64,000 bases of DNA from the NCBI RefSeq assembly GCF_019974155.1, contig NZ_AP025158.1:744001-808000 (forward strand). The letters are read 5' to 3'. Both the position numbers and the translations under genes were made by a program. This DNA is from Thermus thermophilus. GTDB taxonomy: Bacteria; Deinococcota; Deinococci; Deinococcales; Thermaceae. The notes under the pieces are model-generated. The model saw nothing but the letters and a program-made list of their open reading frames with translations, ran no database searches and was not told where the DNA came from. Each line of letters starts with the position of its first letter. Position 1 is the first letter of the stretch. This document shows, piece by piece, positions 1 to 8,222 of this stretch.

Positions 1-646
1 CCTCCAGGCAGGCCTCGCCCTCGGGAAGGAAGCGGCCCCCCTCGCGCCGCAAGGGGACGTCGTGCCCCGGAAAGAGCCTGGGGAAGCCCCAAAGGCGCTC
101 CCGGCTCTTGAGGGCCGCCTCCGGGTCCAGGCAGGGAGGGGCCGGCGGGCCCTCGAGGTCAAAGCGGCTCTTCACGGCATCGCTTACCAAGACGCCTACC
201 CCCTTTACGGCCAGACCCAAAAGCCCCGGGGTGTGGCCGGGAAGGCGGAGCAGGGAAAGCCCCGCCGCCAAAGGCCCCTCCAGAACGGCGGTAAGCCGGG
301 AAAGGGCCTTGGGCAGGTGGGCGAGGCAGGCGGGGTCCAGCCTGGGGTCCTTGGCCACCCGCTCGGCGTGGCGGAGCTCCGCCTCGTGGACGTAGACCTC
401 GGCCCAGGGGAAGAGGTCGGCGTTGGCCGCGTGGTCAAAGTGGAGGTGGCTCAGGACCACCCCTGTCACGTCCAAGGGGGAGACGCCCAGGGCCTCGAGG
501 CGGGCGTACAGCCCCTCCCGCTCCCCGAAGCCCAGGGTGTCGTAGAGGAGAAGCCTTGGCCCCACCACCAGGTAGGCGCCGGAAAGCCCCAGGTAGCCCC
601 GGTGGCTCCTGCCCGGAAACCCGGTGTAGACGGGGACCACCTCCAC
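1..646 (-). CDS. MBL-fold metallohydrolase, C-terminus cut by window edge
   Basis: Reading the minus strand from GTG at 646 gives 215 codons with no stop before the window edge, so the C-terminus lies outside. The protein carries the metallo-beta-lactamase metal motif HLHFDH (about residues 60-70), a later His in LPGHTPG and a further Asp in VSDAV, which together make a dinuclear metal site. The family hydrolyses esters, lactones and thioesters; the substrate here is unknown. The start lies 2 bp after the dctM stop, so it is probably the last or a late gene of the transporter operon. Start chosen by this close spacing; an upstream in-frame start is blocked by the stop at 649. Confidence 0.82.
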   Translation of the reverse strand, partial: MEVVPVYTGFPGRSHRGYLGLSGAYLVVGPRLLLYDTLGFGEREGLYARLEALGVSPLDVTGVVLSHLHFDHAANADLFPWAEVYVHEAELRHAERVAKDPRLDPACLAHLPKALSRLTAVLEGPLAAGLSLLRLPGHTPGLLGLAVKGVGVLVSDAVKSRFDLEGPPAPPCLDPEAALKSRERLWGFPRLFPGHDVPLRREGGRFLPEGEACLE

Positions 647-648
647 GC

Positions 649-1950
649 CTACCCTCCCGTCATCGTCCGGGGAAGCCAGGTGGCGAGCCCCGGGAAGGCC
701 ACCAGGAGGGCCACCATGAGGAGGAGCACGCCCATGAAGGGCAGGCTGTAGCGGGCGATGCGGAAAAGGTCTTCCCCGCTCAAGGACTGGAGGACGAAGA
801 GGTTGAACCCCACGGGCGGGGTGATCTGGGCGAGCTCCACCATGATGACCAGGTACACCCCGAACCACAGAGGGTCCACCCCGATGGCCTTGACCACGGG
901 CAGGATGACGCTGATGGTGAGGACCACGATGGAGATGCCGTCCAAGAACCAGCCCAGGACGATGTAGACCAGGCTTAGGAAAAGGATGAGGAGCAGGGGA
1001 GTGATCCCCGCCTCCACCGCCCAGGCGGCCAGGGCTCTGGGAATGCCGGTGAAGCCCATGGCCAGGGTGAGCACCCCGGCCCCCGCCAGGATGAGGCCGA
1101 TCATGCTCGTGGTGCGCACCGCCCCGAGAAGGCTTTGGCGGAAGGTGTCCAGGGAAAGCTCCCGGTTTAGGGCGGCGAGGAAAAGCGCCCCCACCACCCC
1201 GATGGCCGCCGCCTCCGTGGGGGTGGCCACCCCCAGGTAGATGGAGCCCAGGACCAAGAGGATCAGGAAGAGGATGGGAAGGACGCCCAACAGGCTCTTC
1301 AAGGCCTCCCCGAGGGGCTTAGGGGGTTCCTGGGGGAGTTCGCCCCGGCGGGCCAGGGCGAGGAGGGCCAGGAGGAGCATGAAGAGCAGGGTGAGGACCA
1401 CCCCCGGCACCACCCCGGCCATGAAGAGCCGGGCCACGGAGACCTCGGCCATCACCCCGTAGACGATCATGACGACGCTCGGGGGGATGAGGAAGCCCAA
1501 GGTGCCCGCCCCCGCCAAGGAGCCCAGGGCCAAGGGCTTGGGGTAACCCCGGCGCAGGAGTTCGGGCAGGGTGAAGCGGCCCACGGTGGCGGTGGTGGCC
1601 GCCGAGGAGCCGATGACCGCGGCGAAGAGGGCGCTGGCCACCACGTTCACGTGGAGGAGCCCCCCGGGCAGGCGGGAGAGAAGGGGGCTTAAGCCTTGGA
1701 AAAGCCCCTGGGCCAGCCGGGAGCGGTAGAGGATCTCCCCCATCCAGACGAAGAGGGGCAGGGCGGCTAGGCTAAAGCCCGAGGTGCTGGTCCAAAGGGC
1801 GGTGGCCAGGTTGGGCCCCGGAGGGGCGGAGGTGAGGAAGGCGAGACCGAAGAGGCCCACGAGAAGGAGGGCCAGGCCCACGTAGACCCCGAGGGCGAGG
1901 AGCAGGAAGAGGCCGAGGACCAGGAGGAGGCCCGCCTCGAGGAGGCTCAC
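649..1950 (-). CDS. dctM: TRAP transporter large permease subunit (DctM)
   Basis: A 433-residue, highly hydrophobic protein with about 12 predicted membrane segments, the usual length for DctM. It would be the ion-coupled translocation subunit of a tripartite ATP-independent periplasmic (TRAP) transporter, driven by a cation gradient. Recognisable family features include the N-terminal LLVGLFGLAF region, GSSAATTATVGRF (about residues 115-127) and a long run of paired helices. It overlaps the upstream dctQ by four bases (ATGA type), so the two are translationally coupled. The solute cannot be read from the sequence; the family mostly carries carboxylates and related organic anions. Confidence 0.93.
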   Translation of the reverse strand: MSLLEAGLLLVLGLFLLLALGVYVGLALLLVGLFGLAFLTSAPPGPNLATALWTSTSGFSLAALPLFVWMGEILYRSRLAQGLFQGLSPLLSRLPGGLLHVNVVASALFAAVIGSSAATTATVGRFTLPELLRRGYPKPLALGSLAGAGTLGFLIPPSVVMIVYGVMAEVSVARLFMAGVVPGVVLTLLFMLLLALLALARRGELPQEPPKPLGEALKSLLGVLPILFLILLVLGSIYLGVATPTEAAAIGVVGALFLAALNRELSLDTFRQSLLGAVRTTSMIGLILAGAGVLTLAMGFTGIPRALAAWAVEAGITPLLLILFLSLVYIVLGWFLDGISIVVLTISVILPVVKAIGVDPLWFGVYLVIMVELAQITPPVGFNLFVLQSLSGEDLFRIARYSLPFMGVLLLMVALLVAFPGLATWLPRTMTGG

Positions 1951-2432
1951 GGGGCCACCCCCTTCAGGGCCCGGAGGAAGGCCTCGAGGAGGGCCAGGGC
2001 GAAGAAGGTGAGGCCTAGGGCCAGGAAGGTTTGGGGAAGCCAGAGGGGTAGGGGCAAGAGCCCCGGGGCCAGGTCGCCGAAGCGGTAGCTTTCCCCCACC
2101 CTAAGCCAGGCTTGAAGGCCCGCGTAAAGGGCGGCCAGGAGGCCAAGGCCAAGGCTCAGGCTCTCGGCCACGCGCCTCGGCCCCGGGGGAAGCCGCCTGA
2201 GGAGGAGCCCCACCCGGATGTGCCCCCCTGCCCGCAGGGTGGGAGCCAGGCCCAGGAAGATGAGCCCGGCGGTGGCGAAGCCCGCCATCTCCAGGGCGGA
2301 GGGCACCACGAAGCCCAGGTACCGCCCCGCCACCTGGGCTAGGATGACCAGGAGGATGAAGAGGCCCATGAGGGCGGCGAGAAGTTCGGCCAGGCGAAAG
2401 GCCGCCCCCAGGGCCTTTTCCCAAAGGCTCAT
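1947..2432 (-). CDS. dctQ: TRAP transporter small permease subunit (DctQ)
   Basis: A 161-residue protein with four predicted membrane helices, the expected size and topology of DctQ, the small membrane partner of DctM. The start is placed at MSLWEKALG; the open frame extends further upstream but those residues lie inside dctP and look like out-of-frame translation. It overlaps both neighbours by four bases (dctP stop/dctQ start and dctQ stop/dctM start). The helix pattern (LMGLFILLVILAQVAG, then GFATAGLIFLG) matches the family; a sequence search would be confirmatory only. Confidence 0.9.
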   Translation of the reverse strand: MSLWEKALGAAFRLAELLAALMGLFILLVILAQVAGRYLGFVVPSALEMAGFATAGLIFLGLAPTLRAGGHIRVGLLLRRLPPGPRRVAESLSLGLGLLAALYAGLQAWLRVGESYRFGDLAPGLLPLPLWLPQTFLALGLTFFALALLEAFLRALKGVAP

Positions 2433-3386
2433 CGCCCGAGGTAGCGGCGGTAGACCTGGACCCCCGTGGCCCCCACCTGCCGCTGCCACTCCAGGATCAT
2501 GGTCTGGCCCACCTTCTTGAGGTCGGCCATGAGGGCGGCCGAGGGCTTGACCACCTGCATGCCCCGGGCGGCGAGGGTCTGGATGGCCTTCTCCTCCTGC
2601 TCCTGGCTCAGGCGCCAGCCCCGTTCCTCGGCCCGCCTGGCCGCCTGGAGGAGGGCTTCCCGGTCCTGAGGGGAGAGGCTTTCAAAGGCCCGGCGCCCCA
2701 CCACCACCATGTTCTTGGGAATCCAAGCCTTGAGGTCGTAGAAGTAGCGGGCGAAGTCCCAGGCCTGGCTGTCCACCCCGGTGACGGGGGAGGTGATCAT
2801 GGCCTCCACGATGCCCGTGGCGAAGGCCTGGGGGATGTCGGCGGCCTCTACCTGGACCGGGGTCATGCCCAAAAGCTCCGCCAGCCGGGCCGTGGCGGGG
2901 TTGTAGGCGCGGAAGCGCGTGCCCTTGAGGTCCTGGGCGGTGTTCACCGGCCGCTTGGTGTACAGGCCCTGGGGGGGGCCAGGGCACGGCGTAGAGAAAG
3001 ACCACGCCCCTTTGGGCCAGCCACTTCTCCACCTCGGGCCGCTGGGCCTGGTAAAGCCTCCGCGCCTCCTCGTAGCTGGTGGCCACGAAGGGGATGGAGT
3101 CCAGGTTGAAGAGGGGGTTTTCGTTGGCAAGGAGGGACATGAGCACCTCCCCCATCTGCACCTGGCCGTTCCGCACCGCGGGCAGGATCTGCGGGTGGGG
3201 GAAGAGGGAGCCCCCGGGGTGGACGGTGATCCTGACCCTGCCCCCCGTGGCCTCCTCCACCTCCTTGACGAACTGCAGGATGTTTTGGGTGTGGAAGTTC
3301 CCGGGGGGATAGGGGGTGGCCATGTTCCAGGTCTGGGCCAGGGCGCCCAGGGCCAGGAGGGATAAAGCCGTCGCGAGCCGCTTCAT
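2429..3386 (-). pseudogene. dctP: TRAP transporter solute-binding protein (DctP), frameshifted at a G8 tract
   Basis: The ATG at 3386 follows a GGGAGG ribosome-binding site and opens a signal peptide (MKRLATALSLLALGALAQ), then a TRAP solute-binding domain (TPYPPGNFHTQN, FVATSYEEARRLY). The frame is lost at a run of eight G (2971-2978 on the plus strand). Reading seven there joins YAVPWPP directly to QGLYTKRPVNTAQDLKG and continues to the natural stop at 2429, giving a normal-length DctP of about 318 residues. Both halves are well conserved, so the change is recent, a sequencing error, or bypassed by slippage. Without it the TRAP transporter has no binding protein in this operon. Confidence 0.85.
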
Positions 3387-3414
3387 TCCCAACCTCCCTT
3401 TCTTCTTCCCGATC

Positions 3415-4410
3415 TTACCTGAGGTTTTGCAGGGCCCGGTTCACGAACTCGTTGGTGTAGGTGCGCTTGAGGTCTATCCGGGCCTGGGCCACCTTGGGGT
3501 CAAAGGCCGAGAGGACCGTGAGGGGCCTTAAGGGCGCGGTGTCGCTGAACCGCCCTGTGGGGGAGAAGGACTCCAGGGAGTTGCGGAGCACCTTCAGGTA
3601 GAGGTCCCGGTCCCCCAGGAAGTACTCCTCGGGGAGGATCTGGGCGATCTCCTCGGGGCTTTTCCCCTGCATCCAGCGGAGGCCCCGCACCATGGCGTTC
3701 ACCAGCCTTTGGGCGGTGTCGGGGTTCCTCTCCAGCCAGGCCCGGGTGGTGTAGAGGACCGCCGCCGGGTACTCGCCCCCCAGGACCTCCCGGGTGCCCT
3801 TGGTGGTGCGGGTGTCCGCCAGGACCTTGAGGAGGCCCCGTTCCTCCAGGAGGGTGATGGCGGGCTCCACGTTGGAGATGGCGTCCACCTGCTTGTTCTG
3901 CACCGCGGCCACCGCCTGGGCGCCCACGGAAACGCCGATGACGGAGACGTCCGTGGGCTTGAGGCCGTTTTTGACCAGGAGGTAGTTGAGGAAGAAGTGG
4001 GTGGAGCTCCCTGGGGCGGTGACCCCGACCTTTTTCCCCTTCAGGTCGGCCACGCTCCTCACCTGGTCCGCCAGGTCCGCCCGCACCCCCAGCACGATGG
4101 CGGGGTAGCGCCCCACCTGCACGAAGGCCACGATGTCCCGGCCCTGGGCCTGCATCTGGATGGTGTGGTCGTAGAAGCCCATGACCACCTCCACGCTCCC
4201 CCCCACCAGGGCCTGGAGGGCGCGGGAGCCCGCCTGGAGGTCCTGGATCACCACGTCCAGGCCCTCGTCCTTGAAGTAGCCCAGGCGCTCCACCACGGTG
4301 AGGGGCAGGTAGACCACCGCGGTCTTCCCGCCCACGCCCAGGACCACCCGCTTCTGGGCGAAGCCGAAGGCCAAGAGCACCAGCAAAAGCCCGATCCAGA
4401 TCCGCTTCAT
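3415..4410 (-). CDS. ABC transporter substrate-binding protein, SsuA/TauA (NitT/TauT) type
   Basis: A 331-residue exported protein with a signal peptide (MKRIWIGLLLVLLAFGFAQ) and the NMT1/SsuA-like fold: KRVVLGVGGKTAVVYLPLTV at the N-terminus, a YFKDEGLDVV motif, and KGKKVGVTAPGSSTHFFL in the middle. Such proteins bind aromatic or sulfonated compounds, taurine, nitrate, bicarbonate or thiamine precursors; the ligand is not readable here. The start at 4410 follows a good Shine-Dalgarno (GGAAGGAGG) and the gene overlaps the permease by four bases. It forms a complete importer with the next two genes, separate from the TRAP system in the same operon. Confidence 0.9.
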   Translation of the reverse strand: MKRIWIGLLLVLLAFGFAQKRVVLGVGGKTAVVYLPLTVVERLGYFKDEGLDVVIQDLQAGSRALQALVGGSVEVVMGFYDHTIQMQAQGRDIVAFVQVGRYPAIVLGVRADLADQVRSVADLKGKKVGVTAPGSSTHFFLNYLLVKNGLKPTDVSVIGVSVGAQAVAAVQNKQVDAISNVEPAITLLEERGLLKVLADTRTTKGTREVLGGEYPAAVLYTTRAWLERNPDTAQRLVNAMVRGLRWMQGKSPEEIAQILPEEYFLGDRDLYLKVLRNSLESFSPTGRFSDTAPLRPLTVLSAFDPKVAQARIDLKRTYTNEFVNRALQNLR

Positions 4411-5183
4411 GCCGTACCTCCTTCCCGTTCCTTGGGCCGCCACACGAGGAGCCGCCTCTCCACCGCCCCCACCAGGGCGTCCAGCACCAGGACGAAGGCC
4501 ATGAGGACCACCATCCCGGCGAAGACTCCGGTGGTGTCAAAGACCCCCTCCGCCTGGGCGATGAGGTAGCCGAGGCCCGCGGCGCTCCCCAGGTACTCCC
4601 CCACCACGGCCCCGATGACGGCGAAGCCGATGGAGGTCCTCAGGGAACTGAAGATCCAGCTCGCCGCCGCGGGGAGGTAGACGTGGCGCAGGAGGTGGGA
4701 GCGCCTCGCCCCGAGGAGCCTGGCGTTCTGCAGGACCACGGGGGGCACCTCCTTCACCCCCTGGTAGGTGTTGAAGAAGGCCACGAAGAAGACCAGGGTG
4801 ATGCCCAGGGCCACCTTGGAGAGGATCCCGAGGCCGAACCAGAGGGTGAAGATGGGGGCGAGGACCACCCGGGGGATGGCGTTCAGGGCCTTGATGTAGG
4901 GGTCCAGGACCGCCGCAGGCCCCGGGGCCAGGGCGAGCCAAAGCCCCAGGGCCACGCCGAGGAGGGTGCCCAGGGCGAAGGCCAGGAGCATCTCCACCGT
5001 GGTCACGTAGAGGTGGGGGTAGATCTCCCCGGTGGCGAACCAGCGGAAGACCCTGGAGGCGATCTCCGAGGGGTAGGAGAAGAAGAAGGGGTCAATGCGG
5101 CCCGTCCTCGAGGCCCACTCCCAGAGGAGGAGGAGGCCCAAAAGGAGCCCCCCTTGCCAGAGCCTCACCCTAAGCCCCCGCAT
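4407..5183 (-). CDS. ABC transporter permease, SsuC/TauC type
   Basis: A 258-residue inner-membrane protein with about six predicted helices and the BPD_transp_1 coupling loop (EYLGSAAGLGYLIAQAEG, about residues 193-210), which docks on the ATPase. Length and order fit the NitT/TauT permease group. It overlaps the ATPase gene upstream by 14 bases and the substrate-binding gene downstream by four, so the three are co-translated. It should form a homodimer in the membrane carrying the ligand delivered by the product of 3415-4410. Confidence 0.92.
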   Translation of the reverse strand: MRGLRVRLWQGGLLLGLLLLWEWASRTGRIDPFFFSYPSEIASRVFRWFATGEIYPHLYVTTVEMLLAFALGTLLGVALGLWLALAPGPAAVLDPYIKALNAIPRVVLAPIFTLWFGLGILSKVALGITLVFFVAFFNTYQGVKEVPPVVLQNARLLGARRSHLLRHVYLPAAASWIFSSLRTSIGFAVIGAVVGEYLGSAAGLGYLIAQAEGVFDTTGVFAGMVVLMAFVLVLDALVGAVERRLLVWRPKEREGGTA

Positions 5184-5943
5184 GGGCCCGCATCACCTCC
5201 CCTCGCAAAAGCTCCCAGATCTCCCGGTGGAGCCGGAGAAACTCCGGGGTGAGCCGCACCTCGGCCACGTCCCTCGGCCTCGGGAGGGGGATGGGGAAGT
5301 CCCCGATGGGCCGGGAGCGGGGCCCCGCGGCCATCACCACCACCCGGTCGGAGAGGGCGATGGCCTCCTCCAGGTCGTGGGTGACGAAGAGGACGGTCTT
5401 CCGGTCCTCCTGCCAAAGCCTTAGGAGCTCGTTCTCCATAAGCTGCCGCGTCTGCACGTCCAGGGCGGAGAAGGGCTCGTCCATGAGGAGGAGCTTGGGG
5501 CCGGCGATGAGCACCTGGGCGAGGCCCACCCGCTTCCTCTGCCCCCCGGAGAGCTGGTGGGGGAAGCGCTGGGCGAAGCGCTCCAGGCCCACCTTGGCAA
5601 GCCAGGCCCGGGCCCGCTCCCGCGCCTCCCCCCAAGGGGTGCCCCGGAAGACCAGGGGCAGGGCCACGTTGTCCAAGGCGGTCTTCCAGGGGAGGATGGC
5701 GTCCTGCTGGAAGAGGTAGCCCGCCAGGGGGTTGAGCCCCTTGAGGGGCCTCCCCGCCACCCACACCTCCCCTTCGCTTGGGGAAAGGAGGCCCGCGGCT
5801 ACGTTCAGGAGGGTGCTCTTGCCGCACCCCGTGGGCCCCACCAGGCTCACGAACTCCCCCTCGGCGACCCGGAGGGAGACGCCTTCCACGGCCACGTAGT
5901 CCCCGAAGGCCACGCTCAGCCTGCGGAACTCCAGGAAGCTCAT
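5170..5943 (-). CDS. ABC transporter ATP-binding protein, SsuB/TauB type
   Basis: A 257-residue ATPase with a complete nucleotide-binding domain: Walker A GPTGCGKST (about residues 36-44), Q-loop YLFQQDAI, signature LSGGQRKR, Walker B LLLMDEPFSALD and the switch His in FVTHDLEEA. This is the pattern of nitrate/sulfonate/taurine-family importers. It powers the permease encoded next to it. It overlaps the AhpD-like gene upstream by four bases. No regulatory C-terminal domain is seen. Confidence 0.95.
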   Translation of the reverse strand: MSFLEFRRLSVAFGDYVAVEGVSLRVAEGEFVSLVGPTGCGKSTLLNVAAGLLSPSEGEVWVAGRPLKGLNPLAGYLFQQDAILPWKTALDNVALPLVFRGTPWGEARERARAWLAKVGLERFAQRFPHQLSGGQRKRVGLAQVLIAGPKLLLMDEPFSALDVQTRQLMENELLRLWQEDRKTVLFVTHDLEEAIALSDRVVVMAAGPRSRPIGDFPIPLPRPRDVAEVRLTPEFLRLHREIWELLRGEVMRAHAGA

Positions 5944-6488
5944 CCGTAGTACTCCGGGTTGGGCTTGAAGCCGAGGCTGTTGAGGAGCCGGTTGGTGAAG
6001 TTGAACATGGCGGCCACCTCGGCGGCCTCGAGGATGGCCTCGTCCGAGAGGCCCGCCTCCCTAAGGGGCTTCAGGTCCTCCTCGGTCATCTCGTGGTGGC
6101 GGTGGGTCACCTTGAGGGCGAACTCCACCAGGGCCCGCATCCTCGGGGGCATCTCCGCCCGGCGGGGGTTGGCCGCCAGGACCTCGGGGAGGATGGGGTC
6201 CCCGGTGAGGTCCTTCAGGTAGCGCTTGTGGCTCGCCACGCAGTACTCGCAGCGGTTCTCCCCGCTGACGGCCACCGCCATGGCCTCCTTTTCCTCCCGG
6301 CTCAGGAGGCCCTCCCCCCGCATCAGGGCGTCGTAGTAGCGGAACCAGAGGAGGAAGCGGGGGCTTAGGGCGAAGGCGCGGGCCACGTTGGGCACGAAGC
6401 CCGTCTTCTCAAGGAAGCGGGCGAAGAGCGCCCGCACCTCTTCGGAAAGCTCCCCTTCCTCCGGCACCCGGAGCCAGGAGATCACCAT
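5940..6488 (-). CDS. AhpD-like / carboxymuconolactone-decarboxylase family protein
   Basis: A 182-residue alpha-helical protein of the AhpD/CMD superfamily (peroxidase-related group). It holds the redox motif CEYC followed by VASHK (residues 80-88), with the conserved His that makes AhpD-like proteins thiol peroxidases or reductases. The start is ATG at 6488, overlapping the stop of the upstream cyclase gene by seven bases; the longer open frame upstream is out-of-frame noise. Coupling to a hydrolase and two importers suggests it handles a reactive intermediate of the imported compound, but no substrate can be named. Confidence 0.85.
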   Translation of the reverse strand: MVISWLRVPEEGELSEEVRALFARFLEKTGFVPNVARAFALSPRFLLWFRYYDALMRGEGLLSREEKEAMAVAVSGENRCEYCVASHKRYLKDLTGDPILPEVLAANPRRAEMPPRMRALVEFALKVTHRHHEMTEEDLKPLREAGLSDEAILEAAEVAAMFNFTNRLLNSLGFKPNPEYYG

Positions 6489-7291
6489 ACGGCCACCGCC
6501 CGCACCGGGCCGCCGGAGGCCTTCTGGTGCTTGGGCCCGCCCACGAAGATCAGGGCCCCGGAGGGGGGCACCTGGGCCAGGTTGGCCAGGTTCTCCAGGC
6601 CGTACTTCCCCGCCCCGAGGACGGTGACGTGGGTCTTGAAGTCCTTGGAGGGGCCGAAGTCCAGGGAGAGGGTGTCCACCCCGAGGCCCACGATCTCCCG
6701 CTCCCGCACCAAAAACTCCGCCGCCTCGGGGGAGAAGCCGGGGAAGTGGAGGGTGCCGGAGGCGTCCTGGTTGAGGAAGGCCTTGGGGTCCTTCCACCTG
6801 GCCTCCCAGCCGGAGTGCATGGCCACGAAGGCCCCCTTGGGCAGGCGGCCGTACCGCCTCTCGTAGGCCAGGAGGTCGTCCGGCGTCACCTGGGCGTCGG
6901 GGTCCTTGGCCGCCTTCTCGTGGATGTGGATCACCGCCAGGGGGGCGATGAGGACGCCCACGGGAAGCTTCTCCGCCGTGGGGGCCCCCTCCACGAAGTG
7001 GGCGGGGGCGTCCATGTGGGTGCCGGAGTGCTCCCAGAGGTCCAGGCGGTTCCCGTAGTAGCCGTTTTGCCGCACCGTGACCAGGGTGGTGATGCGCATG
7101 GGCTCCGCCCCGGGGAAGAGGGGGATCTCCGGGGTGAGCTCGTGGGTGAGGTCCACCGCGCGGCTGAAGGCCTTCCCGGGAACCTGGGCCTGGGCCAAGG
7201 CCGCCCCCGCGAGCGCGGCGAGGCCCGAGGCCAGGAAGCGCCTGCGGGAAAGGGAGCGGGCCACCTGCTCCATCACCAGGGGTGCGCACAT
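6482..7291 (-). CDS. Cyclase-family (kynurenine formamidase-like) metal-dependent hydrolase with Tat signal
   Basis: A 269-residue protein beginning at ATG 7291, which sits five bases after a strong AAGGAGG site. Residues 10-40 form a twin-arginine signal (SRRRFLASGLAALAGAAL). The mature part is a cyclase/formamidase fold: VDLTHELTPEIPLFPG, then the metal-binding SGTHMDAPAHF (about residues 103-113), and later HSGWEARW. The family hydrolyses N-formylkynurenine, isatin or polyketide-type rings. The Tat signal implies folded export. It is the first gene of the minus-strand operon running to the window edge and probably defines its pathway. Confidence 0.88.
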   Translation of the reverse strand: MCAPLVMEQVARSLSRRRFLASGLAALAGAALAQAQVPGKAFSRAVDLTHELTPEIPLFPGAEPMRITTLVTVRQNGYYGNRLDLWEHSGTHMDAPAHFVEGAPTAEKLPVGVLIAPLAVIHIHEKAAKDPDAQVTPDDLLAYERRYGRLPKGAFVAMHSGWEARWKDPKAFLNQDASGTLHFPGFSPEAAEFLVREREIVGLGVDTLSLDFGPSKDFKTHVTVLGAGKYGLENLANLAQVPPSGALIFVGGPKHQKASGGPVRAVAVW

Positions 7292-7313
7292 GGTTGCCTC
7301 CTTTTTCTTAGGA

Positions 7314-7344
7314 GAACGTACCACGTTCCCGCATACGTTTGCAA
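7314..7344 (-). promoter_or_regulatory. Promoter and palindromic operator of the cyclase/transporter operon
   Basis: On the minus strand TTGCAA (7339-7344) and TACGTT (7315-7320) are 18 bp apart and read toward the cyclase gene at 7291. A perfect inverted repeat GAACGT-ACC-ACGTTC (7314-7328) covers the -10 element, an ideal repressor position. No regulator gene is in the window. Promoter strength is inferred; the palindrome is directly visible. Confidence 0.55.
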
Positions 7345-7388
7345 GCGGAGGGCCGGACTTGCGAGAATCTTCCCCCGGCCCGGGAGGC

Positions 7389-8222
7389 CTAGGCGGGCCC
7401 TCGAGGCGGGCCCACCCGCTCCCGCCCGGCGTAGACGTTCATCCGCCCCGGGCGCAGGAAGCCCACCAGGGTGAGGCCGTAGGCCTGGGCCAGGGCCACG
7501 GCCAGGCTCGTGGGGGCGGAGACGGCGCAGAAGACGGGGATGCCCGCCGCCACCGCCTTCACCAGGAGCTCGTACCCCGCCCGGCCGCTCACCAGGAGGA
7601 TGTGGTCGTGGAGGGGGAGCTTCCCCCGAAGGAAGGCCCAGCCGATGAGCTTGTCCAGGGCGTTGTGCCGGCCCACGTCCTCCCGCAAGGCGACGAGCCG
7701 CCCCTCCCGGTCAAAGAGGGCGGCGGCGTGGAGGCCCCCGGTGGCGCGGAAGAGGCGCTGGGCCTCCCCCAGGCGCTCGGGCAGGGCGAGGAGGAGGTCG
7801 GGGTCCACCGCCAGGGGCGGGGGAGGGGAGAGGCCGAGCCTTTCCGGGTCGGGGAGGGCCTCCCGGCCGCAGGCCCCGCAGGCGGCGGTGAGGGCGAGGT
7901 GGCGCCTGGGCGGGGGCGGGAGGGGGTGGCGCAGGAAGACCTGGATGACCCCTTCCCGCGCCTCAAGGGGAAGGCTTCCCTCCGCGCAGGGGGCGATGGC
8001 GAGGACCTCCTTGGGGTCTTGGAGGAGGCCTTCGGTGTAGAGGAGGCCCGCGGCGAGCTCCGCGTCCTGCCCCGGGGTGCGGAGGACCACCCCCAGGGAG
8101 GCCACCTCGTCCCGGTAGCGCAGCCGGATCTCCAGGGGGGCCTCCACGGCCACCTCGTCCCGGACCTCCCGCCACCGGCCCCCCTCGAGGCGGGCCACCC
8201 GGACCCTGGCCTTCCCCCTCAT
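7389..8222 (-). CDS. fdhD: Formate dehydrogenase accessory sulfurtransferase FdhD
   Basis: A 277-residue FdhD protein. FdhD passes sulfur from a cysteine desulfurase to the molybdenum/tungsten bis-MGD cofactor and is needed for formate-dehydrogenase-like enzymes. Family signatures are EAPLEIRLRY near the N-terminus, the catalytic cysteine motif CGACGREAL (about residues 115-125) and the GRHNALDKLIG motif near residue 200. The ATG overlaps the stop of the molybdoenzyme gene upstream, so enzyme and chaperone are co-expressed. With the partner frameshifted, FdhD may serve another molybdoenzyme. Confidence 0.93.
   Translation of the reverse strand: MRGKARVRVARLEGGRWREVRDEVAVEAPLEIRLRYRDEVASLGVVLRTPGQDAELAAGLLYTEGLLQDPKEVLAIAPCAEGSLPLEAREGVIQVFLRHPLPPPPRRHLALTAACGACGREALPDPERLGLSPPPPLAVDPDLLLALPERLGEAQRLFRATGGLHAAALFDREGRLVALREDVGRHNALDKLIGWAFLRGKLPLHDHILLVSGRAGYELLVKAVAAGIPVFCAVSAPTSLAVALAQAYGLTLVGFLRPGRMNVYAGRERVGPPRGPA

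Noticed and set aside
62-751. A 229-codon plus-strand frame.
   Set aside because: It is antisense to the MBL-fold gene, which has a metal motif and proper spacing to dctM.
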